A stretch of DNA of 64,000 nt from Roseovarius sp. MMSF_3359 (GCF_030733385.1 NZ_JASHJC010000004.1:248001-312000), one strand, 5' to 3'. Counted from the stretch's first letter, positions 19,823 to 27,830 are shown. The notes: generated by a model not told the origin, from the letters alone. Numbers and translations are program-made.

Positions 19823-20973
19823 TGCGCGTTTTCCTGGTTGCGGGCGAAGCGTCGGGTGACCGGCTGGGTGCGGCGTTGATGGCCGGTTTGAAGTCCCTTA
19901 CGGATGTCGAATTTCAGGGTGTTGGCGGTCCGCTGATGCAGGCCGAAGGGATGCAGAGCCTTTTCCCGATGGACGAGCTCAGCGTGATGGGCCTGGCGGA
20001 GATCCTGCCGAAATACCCCCATCTGCGCCGCCGGCTGCATCAGACGGCGGATGCGGTGCTTGCGGCGGCGCCGGACGTGCTCATCACCATCGACAGCCCG
20101 GATTTCTGTTTGCGGGTGGCGAGGCTGGTCAAGGCCAAAAGCAGCATCAGAACGGTGCACTACGTCGCGCCCAGTGTCTGGGCCTGGCGGGCGGGGCGCG
20201 CGGCCAAGATGGCGCGCGTGATCGACCAGGTTCTGGCGCTCTTGCCGTTCGAGCCACCCTATATGGAAGCCGCCGGCATGGAATGCGATTTCGTGGGGCA
20301 CCCGGTGGTATCGGAACCCGTCGCAAGCGACCAAGAGGTGGCAGATTTCCGGGAGCGGTACGACTTGGGCGATAAACCCGTCCTGCTGGTTCTGCCCGGA
20401 TCCCGCCGGGGCGAAGTCAGTCGCTTGGCGCCGGTTTTCGGCGAGGTATTGAAGCCAGTTTTGGCGGCGCATCCGGATATTCAAATCGTTTTGCCAACCA
20501 CCGGTTCGGTCGCAGGGCTTGTGCGGGAGCTAACCCAAGGTTGGCCGCGGACGCCCCTGATCCTCGACCCAAACAACATGAACTCCGGCGTCTATAAGGC
20601 GGAAAAGGCAGCCTCTTTTCGCGCTGCGGATTTTGCCCTCGCGGCATCGGGGACGGTGTCGCTCGAACTGGCCGAGGCCGAGACACCGATGGTTATCGCC
20701 TATGACATGAACTGGCTCAGCCGGGCGGTGATTTCGCGGATGTTGAAGGTTGATACGCTGACGCTCGTGAACCTCGTGAGCGAGACCCGCGCCGTGCCGG
20801 AATGCCTCGGCAAGGCCTGCCGTCCCGAGGTCATCGCGCGGACGCTTCTAGATCTCATCGCGAACCCGACGGCGCAACTGGACGCCATGCGCCTGACGAT
20901 GACGCGGTTGGGAAAAGGCGGTGAGGCGCCGGGCCTGCGCGCCGCCAAGGCGGTGCTTGCGCGGATGGGCTAG
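19822..20973 (+). CDS. lpxB: Lipid-A-disaccharide synthase LpxB
   Basis: GT19 glycosyltransferase that joins lipid X and UDP-diacylglucosamine. The 383 residues begin MRVFLVAGEASGDRLGAALM, with FQGVGGPLMQAEGM, TIDSPDFCLRVA, HYVAPSVWAWRAGRAAKM, LPGSRRGEV and the donor-binding ASGTVSLELAEAETPMVIAY. Last gene of the pyrH-lpxB run. lpxD, often found between bamA and fabZ, is not in this cluster. Confidence 0.97.
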   Translation: MRVFLVAGEASGDRLGAALMAGLKSLTDVEFQGVGGPLMQAEGMQSLFPMDELSVMGLAEILPKYPHLRRRLHQTADAVLAAAPDVLITIDSPDFCLRVARLVKAKSSIRTVHYVAPSVWAWRAGRAAKMARVIDQVLALLPFEPPYMEAAGMECDFVGHPVVSEPVASDQEVADFRERYDLGDKPVLLVLPGSRRGEVSRLAPVFGEVLKPVLAAHPDIQIVLPTTGSVAGLVRELTQGWPRTPLILDPNNMNSGVYKAEKAASFRAADFALAASGTVSLELAEAETPMVIAYDMNWLSRAVISRMLKVDTLTLVNLVSETRAVPECLGKACRPEVIARTLLDLIANPTAQLDAMRLTMTRLGKGGEAPGLRAAKAVLARMG

Positions 20974-20982
20974 GGCATTTCC

Positions 20983-21411
20983 CTATATCGCAGTCTCGCC
21001 CCGACTGTCGGCAGCGGCATAGGTCGCAAGCCGTTCGGCCAAGGTGCCGGTATGAAGCTCGAAAAGATGATTGTCATTATCGTGGAAATAGATCGACTGC
21101 CCTTCGCCGGTGATCCGTGATCGCCCTTCGCGCAGGTCGAGCCCGAGTGCGCGGATACGGTCGAGATACATATCATAATCCGCCGGGTCGATCTTGAACG
21201 CGACGTGATTATAGCTGCGGGTGGGGAGCGGTTCACCCTCCATGGTGGCGATCCAGAGGCCGGCCACATCAAAGAACCGTTCGCGCGACAGGGAATGTGA
21301 CCCCTCGCCGCTGTCATAGGTCTTGGTGGCGTCAAGGATGTGGGTGAGGATCTCCTCCATCCGGTCGAGGTCACGGGTGATGAAGGTCATATGGCTCAGG
21401 CCCTGGATCAT
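20983..21411 (-). CDS. fosX: FosX-type fosfomycin-resistance epoxide hydrolase
   Basis: Predicted Mn-dependent enzyme that opens the epoxide of fosfomycin with water. A 142-residue VOC/glyoxalase-fold protein. Metal ligands are at His7 (LSHMTF), His69 (YNHVAFK) and Glu118 (FELHTGTL), and Glu44 (SLSRERFF) sits at the position of the catalytic base that, as I recall, separates FosX from the glutathione- or thiol-using FosA and FosB. The IYFHDNDNHLFELHTGTL and RSYNHVAFKI blocks match FosX closely. It is convergent with lpxB. Native roles of such chromosomal homologues are uncertain, so resistance is an inference. Confidence 0.85.
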   Translation of the reverse strand: MIQGLSHMTFITRDLDRMEEILTHILDATKTYDSGEGSHSLSRERFFDVAGLWIATMEGEPLPTRSYNHVAFKIDPADYDMYLDRIRALGLDLREGRSRITGEGQSIYFHDNDNHLFELHTGTLAERLATYAAADSRGETAI

Positions 21412-21626
21412 GGTTCCGGTTCATCCCTGTTGGCTGGCGTCTTGTGCGACGCGGTCTTCCAGACCTACATGATCCCGGTCCGGGTTTACAAACCTGATGT
21501 CGCTACGTCGCGGGACGCCATTGCCGGCGATGCCACTGCTGCAAAGCGCCGCTGACAAAGTATTTACAGTTTTATGTCAGTTTTATCGAAACCCCGCGGG
21601 GGCGAGATGTTCGATTGGACGCCGAC

Positions 21627-22262
21627 ATGACCTTTGAGAGCTACCAGCAAATTATCCTGAACGACCCCACTGCGCTGGTCCAAAACGGGCTGCGGTTCGT
21701 GCATTTCATCGGCTTGGCATTGGGGCTTGGCGGTGCGACCCTCCTCGACTTGATGCTGTTCCGCTTCTTTCTGCGCCGTCCGATCACACCCGAGGCTTAC
21801 AGTATCTTTGTCTCATCTACGCGGGTAGTTGACCTTGGCCTGCGTATCCTGTGGCTGACCGGTCTGGGTTTCCTCGTGTTCTATGCGCTGACCGATCCGG
21901 GCAAGCTCGCGAACCCCAAGGTCCACGCAAAATTCGTGATTGTCACGATCCTCACGTTGAATGGCATCTTTATCCATCGCGCGATCCTGCCGGTCATCGG
22001 CGAACAGGTGGGCCGAAGCCTGTTTGACGGGGTCGGCGCGCTGCGGCGGACGGTGTTTTCCTGTTCGGCGGCGATCTCGGTGACGTCCTGGTACGTGCCG
22101 GTGGCCCTAGGCGTCTTTTCACAACTCAACAACACCGTCCCCGCGGTGGAGATATTGGCTGCTTACGCGCTGTTGATGGTGGTGACCGTGGTCATCATCA
22201 ACTGCGTGATGGCCCTGCTGGTGCCGCGCTGCAAGGTGCCGCAACTGGTGCCGGGCGAATAA
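21627..22262 (+). CDS. Integral membrane protein of unknown function
   Basis: A 211-residue protein with about five to six hydrophobic helices (segments beginning FVHFIGLALGLGGATLLDLM, LGLRILWLTGLGFLVFYAL, FVIVTILTLNGIFIHRAIL, VTSWYVPVALGVF and AAYALLMVVTVVIINCVMAL). His at HFIG and HRAIL, within helices, could bind haem or metal, but no known family signature was recognised. ATG at 21627; a TTG at 21615 is an alternative. It is preceded by a 215-base gap after the divergent fosX. Confidence 0.7.
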   Translation: MTFESYQQIILNDPTALVQNGLRFVHFIGLALGLGGATLLDLMLFRFFLRRPITPEAYSIFVSSTRVVDLGLRILWLTGLGFLVFYALTDPGKLANPKVHAKFVIVTILTLNGIFIHRAILPVIGEQVGRSLFDGVGALRRTVFSCSAAISVTSWYVPVALGVFSQLNNTVPAVEILAAYALLMVVTVVIINCVMALLVPRCKVPQLVPGE

Positions 22263-22272
22263 GTCGCAAGAC

Positions 22273-22485
22273 CTATTCCTCGCGCCCTTGCGCCTTGAGA
22301 CGAGCGTGCAATGCCGCGGCCTCGGGCGCCCCGGCCTCCAGCGCAAAGACATAGGCATGGGTCAGGTAGAAACCGCAGGCGGTTGGATCATTGGCCTGAT
22401 CCGCGGCAAGCGTATAGAGCCGGATGAGCGCCGCCTGATCGCGCGCCTCGTGGGCCGCGATCATCTCGGCATTCAGATCGCTCAT
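22273..22485 (-). CDS. Conserved small hypothetical protein (70 aa)
   Basis: A short acidic helical protein (MSDLNAEMIAAHEARDQAAL ... LKARLKAQ-type end) reading like a single TPR-like helical hairpin: alternating Ala/Leu with Tyr at turns. Its ATG overlaps the stop of the Rieske gene (ATGA at 22482-22485), so it is translationally coupled to it and may be an accessory of that oxygenase. No function can be assigned. Confidence 0.65.
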   Translation of the reverse strand: MSDLNAEMIAAHEARDQAALIRLYTLAADQANDPTACGFYLTHAYVFALEAGAPEAAALHARLKAQGREE

Positions 22486-23642
22486 TCAGCAGCCCGGGCC
22501 AACCCGCGATGATGCTCGATCTTCTCCGCAACCCATTGGTGGAAAACGAGTGTCGGGCTGTCCATCACCGGCGAAAAACGCCCGCCATCGAACATGTCCG
22601 CATGACGGCCCTTTTGCATGCCCTCGACCACGAAGATGTCTTCTTCGAACACCTCTTTCCAAAGCGCTGCGTTGCGCAGCCTCAGATCCTCGTCCGTTTC
22701 CGGTGTCGCATAGTAGAGATGCACATGTTCCTGCGTTTCCTCGGTCCCTTTCGGCTCCAGGACAATGGCGAAAGAGTGATCGCGGTGCACGCCCAGAAGC
22801 ACGTTGGGATAGACGGCGATGTATTCCGCCTGTTCATCCCATTTTGCGCCAACCTCCTCGAAATCGGGGAAGGTCTTGCCGGCGTTATCCTTGAGCTGTC
22901 GATAGACCATCGTTCCCTGGCCGGAATACTGACCCGGCTCTTCGATATGGTAGTGATCTTCGAGCCGCGAATAGCTGTTGAGCCCGGGATGCACCCAGGG
23001 CAAATGGTAGCTTTCGCAGTAATTCTCGACCGCGAGCTTCCAGTTGGTGGCGACATTCAGGGTGAACTTGCTATCGGCCCCGCCGTGATAAAGCGGCTTG
23101 TCGAAATCGGCCCAGCGTTTGATGAGATTCGCGTGAACCTCCTCAAAGGGGGCTGCATCGCCCGAGATGTTGATCCAGACGACATCGCGCCAGATATGGC
23201 TGCGCACCTCGTTGAGGCCCAGATCGTCGCGCTTGATCGCCTCGTGGGTGTTCTGACCGGGGCCGCCGACATGGGGCGTGCTGACGAGCTTGCCCTTGGT
23301 CGAGTAACACCAGGAGTGATAGGGGCAGCGGATCGCGCCCTCGATCTTGCGCGGCTCTTCGACCAGGATCATGCCGCGATGGCGGCAGATATTCTGAAAT
23401 ACGCGCACCTGACCTTCCTTGTCGCGGATGAGCAGGAGCGGCATGCCCAGAAATTCCAGCGGGATGGCGTCACCGGGTTCCGGCACATCGGCGGCAACGG
23501 CAAGCCCCGCCCATTGGCGGTAAATCAGCGCCTGACGCTCTTCGGCAAAGACGTCCGTATCAATATAATGCGCATTGGGCAGACCGTTGGCGGCGTCGAT
23601 GCCGACGCGGACATTGGACAGATCGGTGACATTCTGGGTCAA
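22482..23642 (-). CDS. Rieske aromatic-ring-hydroxylating-type dioxygenase, alpha subunit
   Basis: Predicted Rieske non-haem iron oxygenase, 386 residues. The [2Fe-2S] ligands are Cys87-x-His89 (NICRHRG) and Cys106-x2-His109 (RCPYHSW), and the mononuclear iron region is ENYCESYHLPWVHPGL. The layout is like glycine-betaine or carnitine oxygenases and other demethylating members, but the substrate is not readable from sequence. The start is the TTG at 23642 with a strong AGGAGG six bases upstream; the frame open from 23744 would run through the palindrome at 23662-23680. No reductase or ferredoxin gene is adjacent. An XRE regulator lies just upstream on the same strand. Confidence 0.88.
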   Translation of the reverse strand: MTQNVTDLSNVRVGIDAANGLPNAHYIDTDVFAEERQALIYRQWAGLAVAADVPEPGDAIPLEFLGMPLLLIRDKEGQVRVFQNICRHRGMILVEEPRKIEGAIRCPYHSWCYSTKGKLVSTPHVGGPGQNTHEAIKRDDLGLNEVRSHIWRDVVWINISGDAAPFEEVHANLIKRWADFDKPLYHGGADSKFTLNVATNWKLAVENYCESYHLPWVHPGLNSYSRLEDHYHIEEPGQYSGQGTMVYRQLKDNAGKTFPDFEEVGAKWDEQAEYIAVYPNVLLGVHRDHSFAIVLEPKGTEETQEHVHLYYATPETDEDLRLRNAALWKEVFEEDIFVVEGMQKGRHADMFDGGRFSPVMDSPTLVFHQWVAEKIEHHRGLARAAE

Positions 23643-23661
23643 GGCAGCCTCCTGGAATTTC

Positions 23662-23680
23662 TTTGGCCAAATTGGCCAAA
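23662..23680. promoter_or_regulatory. Perfect 9-1-9 palindrome, candidate operator of the Rieske gene
   Basis: TTTGGCCAA-A-TTGGCCAAA, an exact inverted repeat, lies about 20 bases upstream of the Rieske TTG start and 80 bases downstream of the XRE gene's stop. Such symmetry next to a start codon suggests a dimeric regulator site, possibly for the upstream XRE protein. Confidence 0.6.
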
Positions 23681-23761
23681 TCCCGGGTTCAAAAACCGAC
23701 AATTCGCGACGTGACTTATCCGTACGCGACGGAATGATTGTCACCCCCCCGCATGTCGCAC

Positions 23762-24586
23762 CTACTTGAAGGGTTCGCCGGGTTGCAGGAGCCTGGCGTG
23801 GAAGGGAGGCACATCTTCGCGTGGAATCAGGCCCGCTTCCCGGGCGGTGCGGAAAATGGCCGCGCGGTCGTCGCCGAGATGCTCGTAAACCATGCGTGTC
23901 GCGCGCCGCCCTGTGACCTTCTCGCGGACGGTGCGCGTGGCGTATCCCTCCCAGAGGTTCGACTGGAAAGACGTCTCGGGCGTGAGGAAGTTCAGCGAGC
24001 AGGCCAGGGCGTTGCGGTGGGTGACGATGGCCATGACCCCTTCTTCCTGACGCATGACGATACCGCGGAACTCCCGCGCCTGCGGGTTGGTCGACAGGCC
24101 CTGCTTGCGGATCGCCTGCCGCGGCTCATAGCCGCGCAGGAACGTGTAGCCACCGTCGCGTTTGACAAAAACCAGTCCGGACATGAAATCCTCCTTCCCG
24201 ATGAAAGCCTGCCGCACGAAACGGTAAAAGCCACTGGGAAAGAGGCGCTCATCCACCGCGACGGGTTCGGCGCCGAAGAATTGCGTCAGCATCGGGTGGT
24301 TCAGAAGGTCGTATGTTGCCGGTCCGATCTCGGCCACCGGTTCCAGAAGGATGCGGGCATCGACGCCAAAGAAGCTGCAGATCTGATGCAGCACATCGGG
24401 GCGAGGGAAACTTTCGCCCGAGAGGTAGCGGTTGAACTGCGTCCGGTTGATGCCCAGGTCGCGGCACAGTCCGGCAACCGACGGATAGGCGGCGCTGAGG
24501 CTACGCAGGTTCTGACCGAAGATCCCGCGAAGCTCGGCGGGATCAGGAGAACGGTCACGTCCCCGGTTCTGCGTTTTCTGGACCAA
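23762..24586 (-). CDS. XRE-family transcriptional regulator with C-terminal sensor-like domain
   Basis: A 274-residue protein. The N-terminal helix-turn-helix (about residues 18-75: RGIFGQNLRSLSAAYPSVAG, LCRDLGINRTQFNRYLSG, PRPDVLHQICSFFGVDARIL) is followed by some 190 residues of mixed alpha/beta (FRGIVMRQEEGVMAIVTHRN, YEHLGDDRAAIFRTAREAG) with no recognised ligand domain. It is transcribed towards the Rieske gene, 119 bases upstream of that gene's start, so it most likely regulates it. Confidence 0.85.
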   Translation of the reverse strand: MVQKTQNRGRDRSPDPAELRGIFGQNLRSLSAAYPSVAGLCRDLGINRTQFNRYLSGESFPRPDVLHQICSFFGVDARILLEPVAEIGPATYDLLNHPMLTQFFGAEPVAVDERLFPSGFYRFVRQAFIGKEDFMSGLVFVKRDGGYTFLRGYEPRQAIRKQGLSTNPQAREFRGIVMRQEEGVMAIVTHRNALACSLNFLTPETSFQSNLWEGYATRTVREKVTGRRATRMVYEHLGDDRAAIFRTAREAGLIPREDVPPFHARLLQPGEPFK

Positions 24587-24818
24587 GTTGTTCCTTTCGA
24601 AGACAAAAAATCACCCCAGGCTGCCTTTTCCGGCAATCATGTTGAGTCGGCAAGTCTTTGCCAGTTTTCCTATTATAACAAAATTGATGCTATATAGCGT
24701 CAGATTTTTGATTAACTGACACAAGTTTTACGCACCAAAGGCTAAATTAAAAGTGTCGTAACCCTCGTTAACACCGCAATATCGACGTGGGGGGTAAAGA
24801 TGGCAAATTGGGGAAGAC

Positions 24819-25184
24819 ATGTTTGGCGTAGTACTCTGGAGTGACCAACTTCGAAATCGTGCCGTTATTTGGTGCGAAGACCACGGTGATTTAGCTTTTT
24901 TTAATGGGGATGGCATCGCAGCATTGGACGGATCGGAAATGGAGCCCGGCGATCTGGTGCAGTTTGACGTCAGGGCGGACAGAAATATGCGTATGGCCAG
25001 CAGTCCAAGGCTGGTATCGTCCGATGAATATCCAACCTTGGCGCATGACCTGAAGCAAGCGGGGATGCAATCCGCGCCGGTTCCGGCGCCTCAGGCGGGC
25101 AGGGCGTCGGCCAAGATCGTGGCCTTCGAGCCCAAACCCGCGACACTTGCTCCCAAGCACGGACCGGCGCGCCGCGTGGTCTGA
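24819..25184 (+). CDS. Hypothetical protein (121 aa), possible OB-fold N-terminus
   Basis: The N-terminal half (MFGVVLWSDQLRNRAVIWCE, DHGDLAFFNGD, EPGDLVQFDVRADRNMRMA) has the alternating-strand pattern of a cold-shock-like or other small OB fold, but the RNP motifs of CspA are not convincing. The C-terminal half is Pro/Ala-rich and probably disordered. GGGGAAG precedes the ATG. It sits after an AT-rich 230-base region shared with the divergent XRE gene. Function unknown. Confidence 0.6.
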   Translation: MFGVVLWSDQLRNRAVIWCEDHGDLAFFNGDGIAALDGSEMEPGDLVQFDVRADRNMRMASSPRLVSSDEYPTLAHDLKQAGMQSAPVPAPQAGRASAKIVAFEPKPATLAPKHGPARRVV

Positions 25185-25227
25185 ATACGGTCGGGGCTGA
25201 CACGCCCTGACATCTGGGTGACGCGCC

Positions 25228-25788
25228 TTAGCGCCCCCTTGGCAAAGCCGCCACGCCGGTGCGGGCAATCTCGCTCAGGCCGAGGGGTCGCATCAGGTCG
25301 GCGAATGCGTCGATCTTGTCCGGTGTGCCGGTAATCTCGAAGACGAAGCAATCAAGCGTGCTGTCGACCACATTGGCGCGGAAGATATCCGCGAGCCGCA
25401 GGGCCTCGACCCGTTTTTCGCCTTCTCCGGCGACTTTCAGCAGTGCGAGCTCGCGTTCTACTGATGCACCTTCAACCGTCAGGTCATGCACATCATGCAC
25501 GGGCACGATCCGACCGAGCTGCGCCTTGATCTGCTCGATCACCTGCGGCGTCCCGGTGGTGACAATGGTGATGCGGGATTGATGCCCCTGGTGGTCAATC
25601 TCCGCCACCGTCAGGCTGTCGATATTATACCCCCGCCCGGAAAAGAGGCCAATGACCCGCGCCAGCACGCCCGGCTCGTTATCCACGACAATCGCCAGCG
25701 TATGGCTTTCGATCGTATCCGAAAAAGTCGGACGCAGGTTATAGGCCGAATGCTTGTTGGAGCCTTTTTTGATTTTTAGGGCGGACAT
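25228..25788 (-). CDS. ilvN: Acetolactate synthase small (regulatory) subunit
   Basis: Regulatory subunit of acetohydroxyacid synthase, giving valine feedback control. A 186-residue protein with an N-terminal ACT domain (HTLAIVVDNEPGVLARVIGL and FSGRGYNIDSLTVAEI) and the conserved C-terminal domain (FRANVVDSTLDCFVFEITGT and DKIDAFADLMRPLGLSEIAR). It is 86 bases downstream of ilvB on the same strand. Often also named ilvH. Confidence 0.95.
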   Translation of the reverse strand: MSALKIKKGSNKHSAYNLRPTFSDTIESHTLAIVVDNEPGVLARVIGLFSGRGYNIDSLTVAEIDHQGHQSRITIVTTGTPQVIEQIKAQLGRIVPVHDVHDLTVEGASVERELALLKVAGEGEKRVEALRLADIFRANVVDSTLDCFVFEITGTPDKIDAFADLMRPLGLSEIARTGVAALPRGR

Positions 25789-25842
25789 TTTGCTTTCCTC
25801 TGTATCGGCGCGGCTTGGCGCATTCTACGGGATCAGGGTGAG

Positions 25843-25867
25843 CGGCGCGGGCACAGGACCCGCGCCG
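25843..25867 (-). other. Stable hairpin between ilvB and ilvN
   Basis: A 9-bp perfect stem (CGGCGCGGG at 25843-25851 with CCCGCGCCG at 25859-25867, loop CACAGGA) lies eight bases after the ilvB stop. There is no U-tract, so it is more likely an mRNA-stabilising or partial-termination element setting the ilvB to ilvN ratio. Confidence 0.5.
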
Positions 25868-25874
25868 AAAAGGA

Positions 25875-27629
25875 TCAGACCATGACGGCCCCTTTGGAAC
25901 CGATGGCGTCCTTGGTGGAGGCCTCGCCCAAGAGCATCTTGTTATGCGGCTCGCCGGACGGGATCATCGGGAAGCAGTTTTCGTGCTTTTCCACGAGGCA
26001 ATCGAAGAGGACCGGCCCGTCGTAATTGATCATTTCCATGATCGCGTCATCAAGATCGGCCGGGTCCTTGCAGAGGATGCCCTTGGCGCCGAAGGCTTCG
26101 GCCAGTTTGACGAAATCGGGCAGGGCCTCTGACCAGGAGTGCGAGTAACGCTCGCCATGCAACAATTCCTGCCACTGGCGGACCATGCCGAGCCGTTCAT
26201 TGTTCAGGATGAACTGCTTGACCGGCAGGCGATACTGCGCCGCGGTCCCCAACTCCTGCATGTTCATCAACCAGGACGCTTCGCCGGCCACGTTGATCAC
26301 GAGGGCATCGGGATGCGCGATCTGCACACCGACCGAGGCGGGGAAACCATAACCCATCGTGCCGAGGCCCCCAGAGGTCATCCAGCGGTTCGGGTCCTCG
26401 AACGTGAGATACTGCGCGGCCCACATTTGATGCTGGCCCACCTCGGTGCAGATATAGCGGTCATGGCCCTTGGTCAGCGCCTCGAGCCGGGCCAAGGCGT
26501 GCTGCGGCTTGATGGTCTTGCCGGATTGCGTGTAGGCTAGGCAATCCACCTTCTTCCAATCCTCGATCTGCGCCCACCAGGCTTGTAGACCTTCGCGGTT
26601 GACCTTGCGGCCCCGTGATTTCCAGACCTTCAGGATATCTTCGAGCACATGGGCCACGTCGCCAACGATCGGGATATCGGTCCGGATCACCTTGTTGATC
26701 GAACTGGGGTCGATGTCGATATGCGCCTTCTTGGACCCGGGCGAAAACGCATCGACGCGCCCGGTGATCCGGTCGTCGAACCGCGCGCCGATATTGATCA
26801 TCAGATCGCAGTCATGCATCGCCATGTTGGCCTCGTAAAGGCCGTGCATCCCGAGCATCCCGATCCAGTGTTTGCCCGACGCGGGATAAGCGCCGAGGCC
26901 CATCAGCGTTGAGGTGATCGGCACACCGGTGGCATCGACCAGCTCGCGCAGAAGCTGGCTTGCCGCCGGGCCGGAATTGATGACGCCGCCACCGGTATAG
27001 AAGACCGGGCGCTTGGCCTTTTCCAGCGCAGCAACAAGCTCCTGGATTTCGTCCATGTCACCCTTCACCTGGGGCTGATAGTGGTCGGTCCGTGCCTTTT
27101 GCGGCGGCGTGTAGTCCGCGCTGGCAAATTGCACATCCTTCGGGATATCGACCAGCACCGGACCGGGGCGGCCCGAGGTCGCTACGTGGAACGCTTCGTG
27201 CAACGTGCCGGACAGTTTCTTGGTGTCGCTGACCAGCCAGTTGTGCTTGGTGCAGGGGCGGGTGATGCCCACGGTATCGGCTTCCTGAAAGGCGTCGTTG
27301 CCGATCATGAAGGTCGGCACCTGTCCGGTCAGAACAACCAGCGGAATGCTATCCATCAGCGCATCGGTCAGGCCCGTGACCGCATTGGTGGCCCCGGGGC
27401 CGGAGGTCACCAGCACAACGCCGGGTTTGCCGGTCGAGCGCGCATAGCCCTCGGCAGCGTGCACGGCGCCCTGCTCATGACGCACCAGGATGTGGCGAAT
27501 GTCGTTTTGCTGAAACACCTCGTCATAAATCGGTAGCACAGCCCCGCCAGGATATCCGAATACGACATCCACGCCCTGATCCTTCAAGGCCTGAACCACC
27601 ATTTTCGCTCCGGTCATTTGACGTGTCAT
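25875..27629 (-). CDS. ilvB: Acetolactate synthase large (catalytic) subunit
   Basis: ThDP- and FAD-dependent enzyme joining two pyruvates, or pyruvate and 2-oxobutyrate, in branched-chain amino acid synthesis. The 584 residues include VFGYPGGAVLPIYDE, the catalytic-glutamate region RHEQGAVHAAEGYARS, and the ThDP/Mg-binding GEASWLMNMQELGTA with NNERLGMVRQWQ. ATG at 27629 with GGAG upstream is chosen over the frame open from 27701, which runs through the terminator hairpin of the leader. Expression is probably attenuated by the leader region at 27673-27830. Confidence 0.96.
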   Translation of the reverse strand: MTRQMTGAKMVVQALKDQGVDVVFGYPGGAVLPIYDEVFQQNDIRHILVRHEQGAVHAAEGYARSTGKPGVVLVTSGPGATNAVTGLTDALMDSIPLVVLTGQVPTFMIGNDAFQEADTVGITRPCTKHNWLVSDTKKLSGTLHEAFHVATSGRPGPVLVDIPKDVQFASADYTPPQKARTDHYQPQVKGDMDEIQELVAALEKAKRPVFYTGGGVINSGPAASQLLRELVDATGVPITSTLMGLGAYPASGKHWIGMLGMHGLYEANMAMHDCDLMINIGARFDDRITGRVDAFSPGSKKAHIDIDPSSINKVIRTDIPIVGDVAHVLEDILKVWKSRGRKVNREGLQAWWAQIEDWKKVDCLAYTQSGKTIKPQHALARLEALTKGHDRYICTEVGQHQMWAAQYLTFEDPNRWMTSGGLGTMGYGFPASVGVQIAHPDALVINVAGEASWLMNMQELGTAAQYRLPVKQFILNNERLGMVRQWQELLHGERYSHSWSEALPDFVKLAEAFGAKGILCKDPADLDDAIMEMINYDGPVLFDCLVEKHENCFPMIPSGEPHNKMLLGEASTKDAIGSKGAVMV

Positions 27630-27672
27630 TGCATTGCTCCGTTCATGACATCCATCTTTCTGTGCGCGACAT

Positions 27673-27738
27673 AAAAAAGCCCCCGATTTTCGGGGGCGCA
27701 TGGGGTACCGTTATGGTGTCCGTTACCGGCCCATGCGC
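27673..27738 (-). terminator. Attenuator: terminator and alternative hairpin of the ilv leader
   Basis: On the minus strand the leader RNA ends in a perfect 8-bp stem GCCCCCGA/UCGGGGGC (27679-27686 with 27690-27697) followed by six U residues, an intrinsic terminator 44 bases before the ilvB ATG. A 9-base perfect inverted repeat, GCGCATGGG at 27696-27704 with CCCATGCGC at 27730-27738, pairs the end of the leader-peptide ORF with bases abutting and overlapping the terminator stem by two nucleotides, giving the mutually exclusive arrangement expected of translation-coupled attenuation. Confidence 0.8.
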
Positions 27739-27770
27739 TTCATTCCCACGATGACGACTAGCGTGTTCAC
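27723..27770 (-). CDS. ilv operon leader peptide (15 aa)
   Basis: GTG at 27770, preceded by GAAGGAG, encodes MNTLVVIVGMKRMGR and a TAA stop. The run Leu-Val-Val-Ile-Val contains all three amino acids made by the pathway, as in classical branched-chain leader peptides. It lies directly upstream of overlapping alternative hairpins and the terminator before ilvB. Ribosome stalling on the Leu/Val/Ile codons would be expected to favour read-through. The codons, the ribosome site and the hairpins are seen directly; the regulation is inferred. Confidence 0.8.
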   Translation of the reverse strand: MNTLVVIVGMKRMGR

Positions 27771-27803
27771 GCTTGCGACTCCTTCATGCTGCGTGCGCGA
27801 GAG

Positions 27804-27830
27804 ATTATGGGCGCGGGCAGGGGGCGTCAA
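27804..27830 (-). promoter_or_regulatory. Candidate promoter of the ilv leader transcript
   Basis: Minus-strand TTGACG (27825-27830) and CATAAT (27804-27809) lie upstream of the leader peptide, with a 15-base spacer that is a little short; shifting the -10 by one or two bases gives 16-17. The placement before the leader fits an ilv promoter. Confidence 0.5.

Noticed and set aside
22509-23714. 401-codon plus-strand open frame
   Set aside because: Antisense to the Rieske gene, which has clear cofactor motifs on the minus strand.
23738-24697. 319-codon plus-strand open frame
   Set aside because: Antisense to the XRE regulator, whose HTH is clear on the minus strand.
24800-24844. 14-codon ORF starting ATGGCAAATTGG upstream of and overlapping the 121-aa gene
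   Set aside because: No sign of a regulatory function, no distinct codon bias, and no hairpins around it.
27630-27701. N-terminal extension of ilvB from 27701
   Set aside because: It would translate through the leader terminator hairpin and adds sequence unlike acetolactate synthases.
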